Source of the DNA: Desulfitobacteriaceae bacterium
Lineage (GTDB): Bacteria; Bacillota; Desulfitobacteriia; Desulfitobacteriales; Desulfitobacteriaceae
DNA: 33,918 bases
Assembly: GCA_028704155.1 (NCBI GenBank)
Contig: JAQVLN010000010.1
Location: 1-33,918 of the forward strand
Reading direction: 5' to 3'
Shown here: piece by piece, positions 16,536-25,619 of the stretch
Numbering within the stretch: the stretch's first letter is position 1
Layout: each line of letters begins with the position of its first letter
The notes under the pieces: model-generated
Told to the model about the DNA's origin: nothing
The model's database searches: none
What the model saw: only the letters and a program-made list of their open reading frames with translations
Program-made: the position numbers and the translations under genes

Positions 16536-16559
16536 ACTGGTTGTGCATGTGTGCTTATT

Positions 16560-16588
16560 TTGACATTGTTTCTCAAGCTAAGTATAAT
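16560..16588 (+). promoter_or_regulatory. Consensus sigma-A promoter of the T-box/valS unit
   Basis: TTGACA at 16560-16565 and TATAAT at 16583-16588 are separated by exactly 17 bases, a perfect match to the vegetative consensus. Transcription should start near 16595, giving a leader of about 385 bases that contains the T-box. Confidence 0.9.
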
Positions 16589-16639
16589 ATCTTTAACTGT
16601 ATTCTATTAATCTAATATCGAAAACCCAATGATTATGAG

Positions 16640-16868
16640 GAATAGTTTGAAAGGGACCGGGCAGAGAGAAAGATTGTAACGCTGAGAAGTCTTTTCGGTT
16701 GCTAACTATGGTCGCACAGGAGGGGCAGAGGGGAATGGAGTACTTTCTGACGTAAAAACACGTTACGTTTGAACAGTGTCGGTGAATTAAGGGTTTTCAA
16801 TTTGAATTTACCGAAAAAAAGGTGGTACCGCGGAGCCTTTCGTCCTTTGTTGGCGAAAGGCTTTTTTT
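16640..16868 (+). promoter_or_regulatory. T-box leader controlling valS
   Basis: The conserved T-box GGTGGTACCGCG at 16821-16832 pairs with the uncharged tRNA acceptor end, and a terminator stem overlaps its 3' side. Upstream are a GCAGAGAGAAAG motif near 16660 (stem I base, AG-box type), a stem at 16750-16768 (ACGTAA/TTACGT) and a stem III-like pairing of GGTGAATT (16781-16788) with AATTTACC (16805-16812). The likely specifier is GTC (Val) at 16711-16713, consistent with valS downstream, but I could not fold stem I fully. The gap 16536-16979 holds this leader, its promoter and nothing else I can support. Low charged tRNA-Val should raise valS and probably folC expression. Confidence 0.92.
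16835..16868 (+). terminator. T-box regulated intrinsic terminator
   Basis: GCCTTTCG (16835-16842) and CGAAAGGC (16854-16861) form a perfect 8-pair stem followed by seven T. The 5' strand lies just after the T-box, so antiterminator and terminator are mutually exclusive. Confidence 0.92.
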
Positions 16869-16979
16869 AGCTGTAAGCAAGTATAAATTTGTTGTTGCTG
16901 TTCAGGAGTCAAAAGCTAGGAGTCAGACAGGGTTAAAGATTGCATCGTTGAAGATTGTAACTGGAAGGAGTTCAAATTT

Positions 16980-19631
16980 ATGCAGGGGGAAAAGGTTCGA
17001 ATATCATCAGTTTATGATTCAAGTCAAGTAGAAAGTAAATGGTATCAGTATTGGGAAAACAAGGGTTTTTTCCGGGCGGAGCTGACCGGGAAGAAACCCG
17101 CATTTTCGATAGTAATGCCACCACCAAATGTCACCGGCCAGCTGCATTTAGGCCATGCTATGGACTGTACATTACAGGATATCCTGACAAGGTTTAAACG
17201 TATGCAAGGCTATGATACACTTTGGCTGCCCGGAACCGATCATGCCGGAATTGCCACCCAGGCTAAAGTAGAAGAACAATTAACTACAGAAGGGCAAAGC
17301 AGAGAGCAAATGGGCCGGGAAAGGTTTTTGAAACGGGTTTGGGATTGGAAGGAACAATACGGTGGACAAATTACCCGGCAATTACGGCGGTTAGGAGCCT
17401 CCTGTGATTGGTCCAGAGAGCGTTTTACAATGGATGAAGGCTGTTCTGAGGCTGTGAGGGAGGTATTTGTTGAATTATATAATAAAGGCCTTATTTACCG
17501 GGGGAATTATATTATTAACTGGTGTCCTAAATGCCAGACTACGATTTCGGATGTTGAGGTTGAGCATCTGGACCGCGAGGGACATCTCTGGCATTTGCGC
17601 TATCCGGTAAAAGACAGTGAAGAATTTGTTATTGTGGCCACAACCCGCCCGGAAACTATGCTGGGTGATACTGCTGTTGCCGTTCACCCGGAGGACGAAC
17701 GTTATAAAGATATGATAGGCAAAACCCTGATCCTTCCCCTGGTTAATAAAGAGATCCCCTTAATTGCTGACGAATATGTTGAACTGGGGTTCGGGACCGG
17801 AGCGGTAAAAATTACGCCGGCACATGATCCTAATGATTTTGAAATCGGAAGGCGTCACAACCTGGAACAGGTTGCTGTGCTGGATAAAGAGGCAAAAATG
17901 AATGAAGCTACCGGCAAGTATAAGGGGATGGACCGTTATGCAGCCCGTGAAATGATTGTCCGGGATTTGGCTGAGCTGGGAGTCTTAGTCAGGATAGAGG
18001 AACATCCGCATGCTGTAGGAGAATGCTATCGTTGTTCGACTGCAATTGAGCCTTTGGTTAGCAGACAATGGTTTGTTAAAATGGAACCTCTGGCCCAACC
18101 TGCCCTGGAAGTAGTACGGGAGGGTAAACTGCAATTCGTGCCTGAGCGCTTCAGCAAGATTTACCTGAGTTGGCTGGAGAATATTAGAGACTGGTGTATT
18201 TCAAGGCAATTGTGGTGGGGCCACCGGATACCGGTTTGGTATTGTCAGGATTGTGATACCGAGGTTTGCTCCAAACAAGATCCTTCCACTTGTACAAACT
18301 GTGGTTCCGATCATTTGGTTCAGGATCCTGATGTTTTGGATACCTGGTTTTCTTCAGGATTGTGGCCGTTTTCGACTTTAGGCTGGCCGAAGAAAACAGC
18401 TGAACTGGAAAAGTTCTATCCAACCTCAGTTTTAGTTACCGGCAGGGATATTATCTTTTTCTGGGTAGCCCGCATGATATTCATGAGTTTGGAGTTCCAG
18501 AAAGAGGTTCCTTTCCGTCAGGTAATGATTCACGGTTTGGTATTGGATGCCCAGGGCCGCAAGATGAGCAAATCTTTGGGCAATGGAGTAGACCCTATCG
18601 AGATTATTGAGGAATATGGCGCCGATACCCTGAGGTTCATGATGATTACCGGAAATACTCCTGGTAATGACTTGCGCTTCCATGTAGAAAAATTGGAGGC
18701 CACGCGGAACTTTGCCAATAAGATCTGGAATGCTTCACGATTTGTACTATTAAACCTTAAGGACTATCAAAAAGATCAAAGAGGTGAGTTGGCCTTAGCG
18801 GACCGGTGGATACTTTCCCGCTATACTGCACTTGTTGAAAGTGTGACAGATTGTCTGGAACATTATGATCTGGGAGAGGCCGGACGTTTGCTTTACGAAT
18901 TCATCTGGAATGAATTCTGTGACTGGTATATTGAGCTGTGCAAACCCCGGCTTTATGATAAAGTTGATCTCAATGCCAGACGGACCGCCCAGTCGGTTAT
19001 CCTGGAGGTTTTAGATGGCACAATGCGGCTCTTACATCCCTTTATGCCTTTCCTGACAGAAGAAATTTGGCAAAACCTCCCCTTGCAAGGTGAAAGTATT
19101 ATGCTTCAGGAATGGCCTGAAGTCAAGGGTGACTTGCGTGATTCGGCTGCAGAAAAAGCTATGAATTTGCACATGAATATTATTAAGGCAATTCGTAATA
19201 TCCGGGCAGAAATGAATGTAGCTCCAGGGAAAAAGGCAGAGATTATTTTATTTGCTCCAGACAATCGTATCAATTTAAGATTAAACACCGGAGTTGAGGC
19301 GATTAAACGTCTTGCCGGTGGATCTGCAGTGACTATTTTAACTGAAATGCCTTCCAAACCGTCTAAAGCTGCCGGTGCTGTCCTGGATGGAGTAGAAATT
19401 TATTTGCCTTTAAAGGGATTGCTTGATTTGGATAAAGAAATTACCCGGGTTGAGAAAGAACTGGCCCAGGTGCGCAAGGATCATAAAATGTTTGAAGGAA
19501 AACTAAGTAATTCCGGGTTTATAGCTAAGGCTCCTGCCGAAGTAGTTAACAAAGAAAGGGAGAAATTAGAAGCAGCTAAAGCCAGGCAACAAGTATTGCA
19601 AGCCCGCTTGCTTGAATTGACTCAGGAGTAG
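16980..19631 (+). CDS. valS: Valyl-tRNA synthetase
   Basis: Class I aminoacyl-tRNA synthetase charging tRNA-Val, with editing of mischarged threonine. The HIGH-class motif is HLGH at residues 56-59 (PPNVTGQLHLGHA) and KMSKS is at 528-532. The editing (CP1) domain includes TTRPETMLGDTAVAVHP. Cys-rich pairs CPKC, CYRC and a CQDC/CTNC cluster sit in the insert region, as in many bacterial ValRS. The end (about 815-883) is a Lys/Glu-rich coiled coil, the tRNA-binding arm. The length of 883 residues is normal. The ATG at 16980 follows GGAAGGAG. It is expressed from the T-box leader and probably cotranscribed with folC, which begins 49 bases later. Confidence 0.97.
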   Translation: MQGEKVRISSVYDSSQVESKWYQYWENKGFFRAELTGKKPAFSIVMPPPNVTGQLHLGHAMDCTLQDILTRFKRMQGYDTLWLPGTDHAGIATQAKVEEQLTTEGQSREQMGRERFLKRVWDWKEQYGGQITRQLRRLGASCDWSRERFTMDEGCSEAVREVFVELYNKGLIYRGNYIINWCPKCQTTISDVEVEHLDREGHLWHLRYPVKDSEEFVIVATTRPETMLGDTAVAVHPEDERYKDMIGKTLILPLVNKEIPLIADEYVELGFGTGAVKITPAHDPNDFEIGRRHNLEQVAVLDKEAKMNEATGKYKGMDRYAAREMIVRDLAELGVLVRIEEHPHAVGECYRCSTAIEPLVSRQWFVKMEPLAQPALEVVREGKLQFVPERFSKIYLSWLENIRDWCISRQLWWGHRIPVWYCQDCDTEVCSKQDPSTCTNCGSDHLVQDPDVLDTWFSSGLWPFSTLGWPKKTAELEKFYPTSVLVTGRDIIFFWVARMIFMSLEFQKEVPFRQVMIHGLVLDAQGRKMSKSLGNGVDPIEIIEEYGADTLRFMMITGNTPGNDLRFHVEKLEATRNFANKIWNASRFVLLNLKDYQKDQRGELALADRWILSRYTALVESVTDCLEHYDLGEAGRLLYEFIWNEFCDWYIELCKPRLYDKVDLNARRTAQSVILEVLDGTMRLLHPFMPFLTEEIWQNLPLQGESIMLQEWPEVKGDLRDSAAEKAMNLHMNIIKAIRNIRAEMNVAPGKKAEIILFAPDNRINLRLNTGVEAIKRLAGGSAVTILTEMPSKPSKAAGAVLDGVEIYLPLKGLLDLDKEITRVEKELAQVRKDHKMFEGKLSNSGFIAKAPAEVVNKEREKLEAAKARQQVLQARLLELTQE

Positions 19632-19680
19632 GGTAAATCAATATAAGATTCACCGAATCGTGAATAAGAAAGGACAGGGT

Positions 19681-21024
19681 ATGGATAAGCCGGGCGAAGA
19701 TCAGCTGTATATTGAGACCTTGAACTATTTGGCTGGTTTAACCAAGTTTGGTATGAATTTAGGACTTGCCAGAATACGTGCTCTTTTGGAATATCTTAAT
19801 AATCCGGAAAGGCAATTGCGGATTATACATGTCGGCGGTACGAACGGAAAAGGCTCAACTTCAATAATGATCGCCCAAATTCTCTGGGAAGCAGGCTATA
19901 AAACAGGAATTTTCACGTCACCGCATTTGCATGATTACCGGGAACGGTTTGTGATTAATGGAAAAATGATTTCTAAATCTGAAGTTATCCGTCAGATTAA
20001 ACAATTAAGACCCCATTTAGAGGAACTGGTTGCCGGCGGAAGGGAGCACCCTACTGAATTTGAAGTTCAGACTGCTTTGGCTATGAATTATTTTGCGCAG
20101 GAAAAGGTTGATTTTGCGATTATCGAGGTTGGTTTGGGTGGAGAAATAGATTCTACCAATGTTGGCTTTCCTTTGGTTTCAGTAATTACCAATGTCGGTA
20201 TGGATCATCTGAATTACCTTGGTGAAGATCTTACAGCAATAGCTGAAGTTAAAGCAGGGATAATCAAACCAAATTCCGTTGTTGTGACAGCCGCCGACCG
20301 TCCGCAAGTCATGGATATTATTGCCGAAAAAGCAGCTGGGTTTGGCGTAAAACTCGTGAGAGTTGGAGAAGATGTTTTTTGGAAGAAACAGAGAAGCGGG
20401 GAATTTGAACTAAAATTTGACTTAGTAGTTTTAAACACTTTTTATCCTGGGTTACGCCTTAATTTGATGGGAGAACACCAACTGCGTAATGCGGCAACAG
20501 CTGTCGCTGTATGTGAAGTACTGAAAACGGATTATGCTGTTGCGATACCAGGTAAAGCTGTTTATGAAGCTTTGGCTAAAGTTAAATGGCCTGGACGTTT
20601 GGAGCTTTTGTCAAGCAGCCCAAAAGTTTTACTGGACGGGGCCCACAATGTCGATGGGGCTGAGGTGCTGTTGCAAGCCCTGAAAGAATATTCCAGGGAT
20701 CGTCTTATTTTATGCATAGGTATGCTTGATGATAAGGAGAGGGAAAAGATTGCAGATTTGTTGATACCTATTGCAGATGAAGTTTTTATCACAAAACCCC
20801 AATCTCTGCGGGCCGGGGACTGGATCGGCCTGGCCGACATTGCAGGAAAATACAGTAAGCCGGTTACCTGCATTGATAATCCCAGGGAAGCTGTGAAAGA
20901 AGCATTTCGCCGGCTGAAATCTACGGATCTGCTTTGTGTAACCGGTTCTTTGTATCTGCTTGCTGATGCTAGGGAAGAACTTCTGAAAATTCTGAAGATT
21001 CCATCATCTTTTCTTTTTGGTTAA
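19681..21024 (+). CDS. folC: Folylpolyglutamate synthase / dihydrofolate synthase
   Basis: Mur-ligase-family enzyme that adds glutamate to dihydropteroate and to folates. The P-loop GTNGKGST is at residues 53-60. Further signatures are the Mg-binding region FEVQTALAM and IIEVGLGGEIDSTN, the HQLRNAATA segment, and the C-terminal domain opening with DGAHNVDGAE. The ATG at 19681 is preferred because AAGGA lies 7-8 bases upstream; a GTG at 19660 would add 7 residues. The length of 447 residues is typical. It lies 49 bases after valS with no terminator, the same valS-folC order as in B. subtilis, so the T-box probably influences its expression too. Confidence 0.95.
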   Translation: MDKPGEDQLYIETLNYLAGLTKFGMNLGLARIRALLEYLNNPERQLRIIHVGGTNGKGSTSIMIAQILWEAGYKTGIFTSPHLHDYRERFVINGKMISKSEVIRQIKQLRPHLEELVAGGREHPTEFEVQTALAMNYFAQEKVDFAIIEVGLGGEIDSTNVGFPLVSVITNVGMDHLNYLGEDLTAIAEVKAGIIKPNSVVVTAADRPQVMDIIAEKAAGFGVKLVRVGEDVFWKKQRSGEFELKFDLVVLNTFYPGLRLNLMGEHQLRNAATAVAVCEVLKTDYAVAIPGKAVYEALAKVKWPGRLELLSSSPKVLLDGAHNVDGAEVLLQALKEYSRDRLILCIGMLDDKEREKIADLLIPIADEVFITKPQSLRAGDWIGLADIAGKYSKPVTCIDNPREAVKEAFRRLKSTDLLCVTGSLYLLADAREELLKILKIPSSFLFG

Positions 21025-21118
21025 ATTAGTGATATTATTGGAGATACTAAGGGAAGATAATAATATCTATCATCGAAGACTTTGTTCTAAAAATAATCTG
21101 AAACCAGTTCATTTTAAA

Positions 21119-21146
21119 TTGCCTTTTATGAACATGATGATATAAT
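21119..21146 (+). promoter_or_regulatory. Candidate promoter of rex
   Basis: TTGCCT at 21119-21124 and TATAAT at 21141-21146 are separated by 16 bases. The perfect -10 and the position 46 bases before the rex start support it. I looked for a Rex operator (TTGTGAAA-N4-TTTCACAA type) in the gap 21025-21192 and did not find one, so autoregulation is not evident. Confidence 0.5.
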
Positions 21147-21192
21147 TAATTCGAAAATAATTACTATATAAGCTATGAAATGAGGGGTTTTA

Positions 21193-21822
21193 TTGAAGAC
21201 GCTTAAGATTCCCGAAGCAACGATTATCCGGTTATCTGTTTATTCGCGTTATTTGACAGAAGTAGACCGCAAAGGAATTATTACTATCTCGTCTGGAGAA
21301 ATAGCCGAAGGAGTTGGCGTCAGCCCTGCCCAGGTTCGTAAAGATTTAGCTTATTTCGGGGAATTTGGTACACGGGGTGTTGGATACAACGTAAAAGATT
21401 TAAACAGGCATATCCTTAAAATTTTGGGACTTGGTGAAGAATGGAACGTGACTTTGGTTGGTCTTGGAAATCTGGGATTAGCTTTAAGCATGTATAAAGG
21501 CTTCCGGGAACGCGGCTTCAATATAACCAGCATTTTTGATAATGATCCTGAGAAAATCGGGACTTTGGTTAATGGGATTGAAATTATGCCTGTTGAGCAA
21601 TTAGAAGAAGTTGTCCAAAAAAATCATACTCAGATAGGAATAATTACCGTTCCGTCTGAAGTGGCTCAAGATATTGTTTCATTACTTATCAAAGCAGGAG
21701 TACAGGCAATTTTAAACTTTGCACCTGGGGTCCTGAATGTTCCGCCTCATATAGAACTTCGAAACGTTGATTTAACTGTAAATTTGGAGGTATTAACTTT
21801 TAATCTCAGATCCGGCAGGTAA
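21193..21822 (+). CDS. rex: Redox-sensing transcriptional repressor Rex
   Basis: Senses the NADH/NAD+ ratio and represses fermentation and respiration genes. The N-terminal winged helix (about 1-80) contains VSPAQVRKDLAYFGEFGTRGVGY, the family's DNA-recognition region. The C-terminal Rossmann domain has VGLGNLG (GxGxxG) for NADH and FDNDPEKIG at the adenosine-binding strand, ending with a domain-swapped helix. The length of 209 residues is typical. The TTG start at 21193 follows GAGGGG with 5-base spacing. It stands between folC and cimA with its own promoter and terminator, so it is probably monocistronic. Target operons are not in this window. Confidence 0.97.
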   Translation: MKTLKIPEATIIRLSVYSRYLTEVDRKGIITISSGEIAEGVGVSPAQVRKDLAYFGEFGTRGVGYNVKDLNRHILKILGLGEEWNVTLVGLGNLGLALSMYKGFRERGFNITSIFDNDPEKIGTLVNGIEIMPVEQLEEVVQKNHTQIGIITVPSEVAQDIVSLLIKAGVQAILNFAPGVLNVPPHIELRNVDLTVNLEVLTFNLRSGR

Positions 21823-21859
21823 TAATAGAATTAGAATTATCTGCCTTAGCCTGAAAAGC

Positions 21860-21899
21860 CCCGTGGAAGTTCTTACAGAGGACGACCGACGGGTTTTTT
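21860..21899 (+). terminator. Intrinsic terminator after rex
   Basis: CCCGT (21860-21864) pairs with ACGGG (21889-21893), with inner pairing of GTTC and GGAC across the apical region, followed by six T. cimA begins 54 bases later, so it needs its own promoter or read-through. Confidence 0.65.
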
Positions 21900-21953
21900 A
21901 ATACTATATCAAAGAGATAATTAGAGTGACTAATAACGATTTCGGAGGATAGA

Positions 21954-23567
21954 ATGAGAATGGAGACAGTTAATCGTGAGCAGAAGGTTATTGTCTATGA
22001 TACAACCCTGCGTGATGGGGCCCAAGGCGAAGGAGTTCATTTTTCGGTTAAAGATAAACTGCTTTATGTACAAAAAATGGCGGAAATTAATCTGCCCTTC
22101 ATCGAAGCAGGTTGGCCGGGAGCAAATCCGCGTGATGAAGAGTTTTTCAGGCTGGCAGCTGATTTGTCTTTTAAAAATACGAAGATTGCGGCCTTTGGCA
22201 GTACTTGCAAGGTTAATGAATCTCCGGAACAAAGTGATATCCTGGCCAATTTGCTGGCCTCGGGGGCGCCGGTAATTACCATATTCGGGAAGGCCTGGAA
22301 TTTGCATGTCAGGGAGGTCTTACGGACTACTTTGGGAGAAAACCTTCGTTTGATCAGAGAATCAGTAGAGTACCTGGTTCGCAATGGTCGCGAAGTTTTC
22401 TTCGATGCAGAGCATTTCTTCGATGGTTGGCTGGAAAATCCTGCTTATGCTTTAAGCTGTATCGAAGCTGCTATGGAAGGTGGGGCATTGGTTATTATTC
22501 TTTGTGATACTAATGGGGGAGTACTTCCGGCGGACGTGACCCGGGGGGTTCGTGATGTGAACAGGCGCTTGTCACCTCAAGAACTTGGAATACATGCCCA
22601 CAATGACAGCGGTTTGGCTGTAGCTAACAGCCTGGCGGCGGTTGAAGCGGGAGTTACTCAAATTCAAGGGGCCTGGAACGGATTTGGTGAACGTTGCGGA
22701 AATGCTAATTTAAGCACACTCATACCCGTGCTGCAACTTAAACTCGGCTACCAGGTTATGGATAACTCGGTTATTTCCCGGCTCACTCATTTATCGCGGT
22801 ATGTTGCCGAATTGGCCAATTTTCCTTTTGATGAGAAACAGCCTTTTGTGGGCAGGAGTGCTTTTGCCCACAAAGCCGGCATGCATGTTGACGGTGTTCT
22901 TAAAACCAGAAGATCTTTCGAACACATTGTGCCCAGCCAGGTTGGAAATGAAGGCCGCATTCTTATTTCGGATCAGGCCGGAAAAGCGAACATCTGGGAA
23001 AGGATGCAACATTACCAACCCGACATTCTCAAGAATGATATTCGGGTCGAAGAAGCTATGGTTCAGATTAAAAGCCTTGAAAATCAAGGGTTTCAGTTTG
23101 AAATAGCCGAAGGCAGCTTGGATTTGCGGCTGCAGAAAATCTTGGGTCAATTTGCACCTCCTTTTCAGTTAGTGGACTATCATGTTTGGAGTGATCCTTT
23201 GCGGGGGGATTTGGATTCTGTAGCTGTGGTTAAACTGCAGGTAGGTGAGGAAACAGTTCATATAGCTTCTGAGGGCTGTGGACCGGTAAATGCCCTTGAC
23301 CAGGCTCTAAGACAAGCTTTGTGCACCTTTTTCCCAGTAATTGAGAAGAGTGAACTTGTGGATTACAAGGTAAGGGTGCTTGACGAGTCCAGTGGGACTG
23401 AGGCTGTAGTCCGGGTTATTGTTGAAACGTGTTTGGGGACAGACAAATGGGGTACCATCGGAGTGTCTTCCAATATCCTGAAGGCCAGTGCCCAAGCCTT
23501 ATTGGATTCACTTTATGTAACTATTAGTAAGGGAAATATCAGTAAGGATTTAACAGCCGGCTTGTGA
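21954..23567 (+). CDS. cimA: (R)-citramalate synthase
   Basis: Condenses pyruvate and acetyl-CoA to citramalate, the first step of the threonine-independent isoleucine route. It is a DRE-TIM metallolyase with DTTLRDGAQ at the N terminus, an NxNxG-like GNANLS and the metal motif HAHND, plus a C-terminal LeuA-type dimer/regulatory domain (from about residue 400) expected to bind isoleucine. The protein matches the long (about 530-residue) citramalate synthase group rather than isopropylmalate synthase, as shown by EGVHFSVKDKL after the DTTLRD motif. GGAGG at 21944-21948 precedes the ATG at 21954 by 5 bases; an in-frame ATG at 21960 is also possible. No ilv or leu genes are adjacent. Confidence 0.92.
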   Translation: MRMETVNREQKVIVYDTTLRDGAQGEGVHFSVKDKLLYVQKMAEINLPFIEAGWPGANPRDEEFFRLAADLSFKNTKIAAFGSTCKVNESPEQSDILANLLASGAPVITIFGKAWNLHVREVLRTTLGENLRLIRESVEYLVRNGREVFFDAEHFFDGWLENPAYALSCIEAAMEGGALVIILCDTNGGVLPADVTRGVRDVNRRLSPQELGIHAHNDSGLAVANSLAAVEAGVTQIQGAWNGFGERCGNANLSTLIPVLQLKLGYQVMDNSVISRLTHLSRYVAELANFPFDEKQPFVGRSAFAHKAGMHVDGVLKTRRSFEHIVPSQVGNEGRILISDQAGKANIWERMQHYQPDILKNDIRVEEAMVQIKSLENQGFQFEIAEGSLDLRLQKILGQFAPPFQLVDYHVWSDPLRGDLDSVAVVKLQVGEETVHIASEGCGPVNALDQALRQALCTFFPVIEKSELVDYKVRVLDESSGTEAVVRVIVETCLGTDKWGTIGVSSNILKASAQALLDSLYVTISKGNISKDLTAGL

Positions 23568-23597
23568 AACTTGCTTAATTATGAAACTTGCTTATTA
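23565..23597 (+). repeat. Tandem 16-17 bp duplication at the cimA stop
   Basis: TGAAACTTGCTTAATTA (23565-23581) is followed directly by TGAAACTTGCTTATTA. The first copy includes the cimA stop codon, so the duplication leaves the protein unchanged. Confidence 0.75.
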
Positions 23598-23629
23598 GAT
23601 TGGATAATGCTAAACTTTAAATATTAACT

Positions 23630-23659
23630 CAGCCAGTGCGTAAGGCTCTGGCTGCCTTT
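23630..23659 (+). terminator. Hairpin terminator after cimA (short T-run)
   Basis: CAGCCAG (23630-23636) pairs perfectly with CTGGCTG (23648-23654), then CCTTTG. The weak T-run makes termination probably incomplete. Confidence 0.5.
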
Positions 23660-23685
23660 GTATGGGCATAAGGAGGCTCTGAAAT

Positions 23686-23949
23686 TTGGATTTAGGCCGA
23701 AAATCATCTGGGATTGGAAGAATGATTCTGTTAGTATTAATTGGGGCAGCAATCGGGACTTTAATAGGTTTTGGTTTGGAGAAATACGGAATTCTTAGTC
23801 CGTTTTTACGGCCGGCGGTTATTGATATACCTTCCCATACATATCTGGATTTCTTTTTTTTATCTCTTTCTTTTGGAATTCGCTTAAATATTACCGCGGC
23901 TACCTTGTTAGGTGCTCTTGGCGGCTATTATTTATCCAGGAAGTGGTAG
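23686..23949 (+). CDS. DUF4321 small membrane protein
   Basis: 87 residues with two hydrophobic segments: about 12-30 (MILLVLIGAAIGTLIGFGL) and about 66-85 (LNITAATLLGALGGYYL). The middle contains FFLSLSFGIRLNI, the core of the DUF4321 family of unknown function, which often sits beside maf in Clostridia. The TTG start at 23686 follows AGGAGG. Its stop codon (TAG at 23947-23949) is 2 bases from the maf ATG, so the two are translationally coupled. This gene opens the maf-mre run; no promoter was recognised. Confidence 0.8.
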   Translation: MDLGRKSSGIGRMILLVLIGAAIGTLIGFGLEKYGILSPFLRPAVIDIPSHTYLDFFFLSLSFGIRLNITAATLLGALGGYYLSRKW

Positions 23950-23951
23950 TT

Positions 23952-24563
23952 ATGCTCGTATTGGCATCCGCGTCAGCCAGAAGAATTATGTTGCTGCGTG
24001 CTTGGGGCTTTCGGCCGGAAGTAATTCAAGTGATTGTTTCAGAACTATTGGATCGGGATATTAGCCCCAGAGAAGGGGTAATATTATTGGCTGAACGTAA
24101 GGCTTTGGCAGGATTGGCTCAATGGCGGAAATTGGGCGGCAAGCCGGAAGATCTTGTTCTGGGTGCCGATACAATGGTAGTATTGGGGAGGGAAAGTTTA
24201 GGCAAACCGGGGACACCTGCAGAAGCCAGGGAAATGCTGCAATCGTTAAGCGGCAGACAGCATTCGGTTCTGACCGGTGTTGCAATAATCCGGCTTACAG
24301 GTGAAAAAGAGCTGGCTGTAGTTGAAACTGAGGTTAATTTTCGCAAACTTTCGGCTGATCAGATCAGAACATATGTGGCTACCGGGGAGTCCATGGATAA
24401 GGCCGGTGCCTATGCTATTCAGGGAGGGGCACAAGACTTTGTGGAATCATACTCTGGATCTTTAACGAATGTGATCGGATTACCGATGGAATACGTTTCT
24501 GAAAAACTTAAGACGTGGGGGAGATGTCAGCCGGGGGAATTGTTTCCCCGTGAACGGAATTAA
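23952..24563 (+). CDS. maf: Maf-family nucleotide pyrophosphatase
   Basis: Hydrolyses non-canonical nucleoside triphosphates (dTTP/UTP class) and is linked to septum control in Bacillus. The N-terminal motif reads LASASARR, where most family members have SPRR. GADTMV and [11 protein letters not shown] follow, then [10 protein letters not shown] and [10 protein letters not shown] in the second half. 203 residues is normal. The ATG at 23952 is chosen because AGGAAG in the end of the previous gene lies 8 bases upstream; a GTG at 23943 would overlap the DUF4321 stop. It is followed at 19 bases by mreB. radC, which sits between maf and mreB in many Firmicutes, is absent. Confidence 0.93.
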   Translation: MLVLASASARRIMLLRAWGFRPEVIQVIVSELLDRDISPREGVILLAERKALAGLAQWRKLGGKPEDLVLGADTMVVLGRESLGKPGTPAEAREMLQSLSGRQHSVLTGVAIIRLTGEKELAVVETEVNFRKLSADQIRTYVATGESMDKAGAYAIQGGAQDFVESYSGSLTNVIGLPMEYVSEKLKTWGRCQPGELFPRERN

Positions 24564-24582
24564 TAAGGGTGGGGGTTGGAAA

Positions 24583-25599
24583 ATGTTTTTCAGTAAGAAT
24601 TTAGGGATTGACCTGGGAACGGCAAATACACTTGTTTTTATTAAAGGTAAGGGAGTTACAGTTCGGGAACCTTCTGTTGTTGCTATAGAAGTGGGTAAAA
24701 ACAATGTTTTAGCCGTAGGAGATAAAGCCAAAGAAATGATTGGACGTACTCCGAGTACTATCGTAGCAATTCGTCCTTTAAAAGATGGCGTAATTTCTGA
24801 TTTTAATGTTACACAAAAGATGTTGAAATATTTCATTTCCAGGGCTTTGGGTTCGGAGTCTCCTTTTGCCAGACCCAGGGTTGTGATTAGTGTACCTTCC
24901 GGTGTTACACCGGTTGAGGAACGGGCCGTGAAAGAGGCTGCAATGGCAGCCGGTGCCAAAGATCCTATTATTATGGAAGAACCTATGGCCGCAGCAATCG
25001 GGGCGGGGCTTCCGGTAAGCGAACCAACGGGAAATATGATTGTAGATATTGGCGGAGGAACAACTGAAGTTGCTATTATTTCACTGGGAGGAATAGTAAC
25101 AAGCCGGTCTATCAGGGTTGCCGGGGATGAAATGGATGAGGCTATTGTCGCCCATATTAAGCGTACCTATAATCTAATGATTGGTTATCGGACAGCAGAA
25201 GATATTAAAGAGAAAATAGGTGCGGCCTATCAGACGGAGAAAATGATCACTTACCTGATTCGGGGCCGGGATCTGCTTACGGGTTTACCAAAAACAATCG
25301 AAATAGCTTCGGAAGAAATTCAGGAAGCTTTACAGGAACCGGTAATGGCTATCGTTGAGGCTGTGAAATCTTGCCTGGAAAAGACCCCGCCGGAATTGGC
25401 AGCTGATATTATGGACCGTGGGATTATGATGGCCGGCGGTGGTTCGTTACTTCGCAATTTGGACAGGCTAATTGCTGATCAAACGGGAATTCCGGTACAT
25501 ATAGCAGAAGATCCGCTTTCTTGCGTAGCACTTGGAACAGGTAAGGTAATTGAGAATACGGAAATTTTACGAAAAATTGCTGCGCTTCAAAAGGGCTAA
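24583..25599 (+). CDS. mreB: Rod-shape actin homologue MreB
   Basis: Bacterial actin that directs side-wall peptidoglycan synthesis. The phosphate 1 loop is [11 protein letters not shown], phosphate 2 is [10 protein letters not shown], and the adenosine motif is [10 protein letters not shown]. The N-terminal MFFSKN is the short amphipathic membrane-contact segment. 338 residues is typical. The ATG at 24583 follows GGTGGGGG; an in-frame GTG at 24550 would overlap maf and is unlikely. It is the first of mreB-mreC-mreD-mrdA, with a 20-base gap to mreC. Confidence 0.97.
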   Translation: MFFSKNLGIDLGTANTLVFIKGKGVTVREPSVVAIEVGKNNVLAVGDKAKEMIGRTPSTIVAIRPLKDGVISDFNVTQKMLKYFISRALGSESPFARPRVVISVPSGVTPVEERAVKEAAMAAGAKDPIIMEEPMAAAIGAGLPVSEPTGNMIVDIGGGTTEVAIISLGGIVTSRSIRVAGDEMDEAIVAHIKRTYNLMIGYRTAEDIKEKIGAAYQTEKMITYLIRGRDLLTGLPKTIEIASEEIQEALQEPVMAIVEAVKSCLEKTPPELAADIMDRGIMMAGGGSLLRNLDRLIADQTGIPVHIAEDPLSCVALGTGKVIENTEILRKIAALQKG

Positions 25600-25619
25600 G
25601 GGGCAGGGAGGAAAAACAG

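Noticed and set aside
16822-17031. Open frame of about 69 codons across the T-box and valS start
   Set aside because: It reads through the T-box terminator and the valS SD in another frame, and its protein has no recognisable features.
21025-21192. Possible Rex operator upstream of rex
   Set aside because: The AT-rich gap contains no TTGTGAAA-type dyad; TTCGAAAATAATT near 21150 is only superficially similar.
24480-24959. 159-codon reverse frame across maf and mreB
   Set aside because: It spans the junction of two clear forward genes and covers the MreB phosphate loop in antisense.
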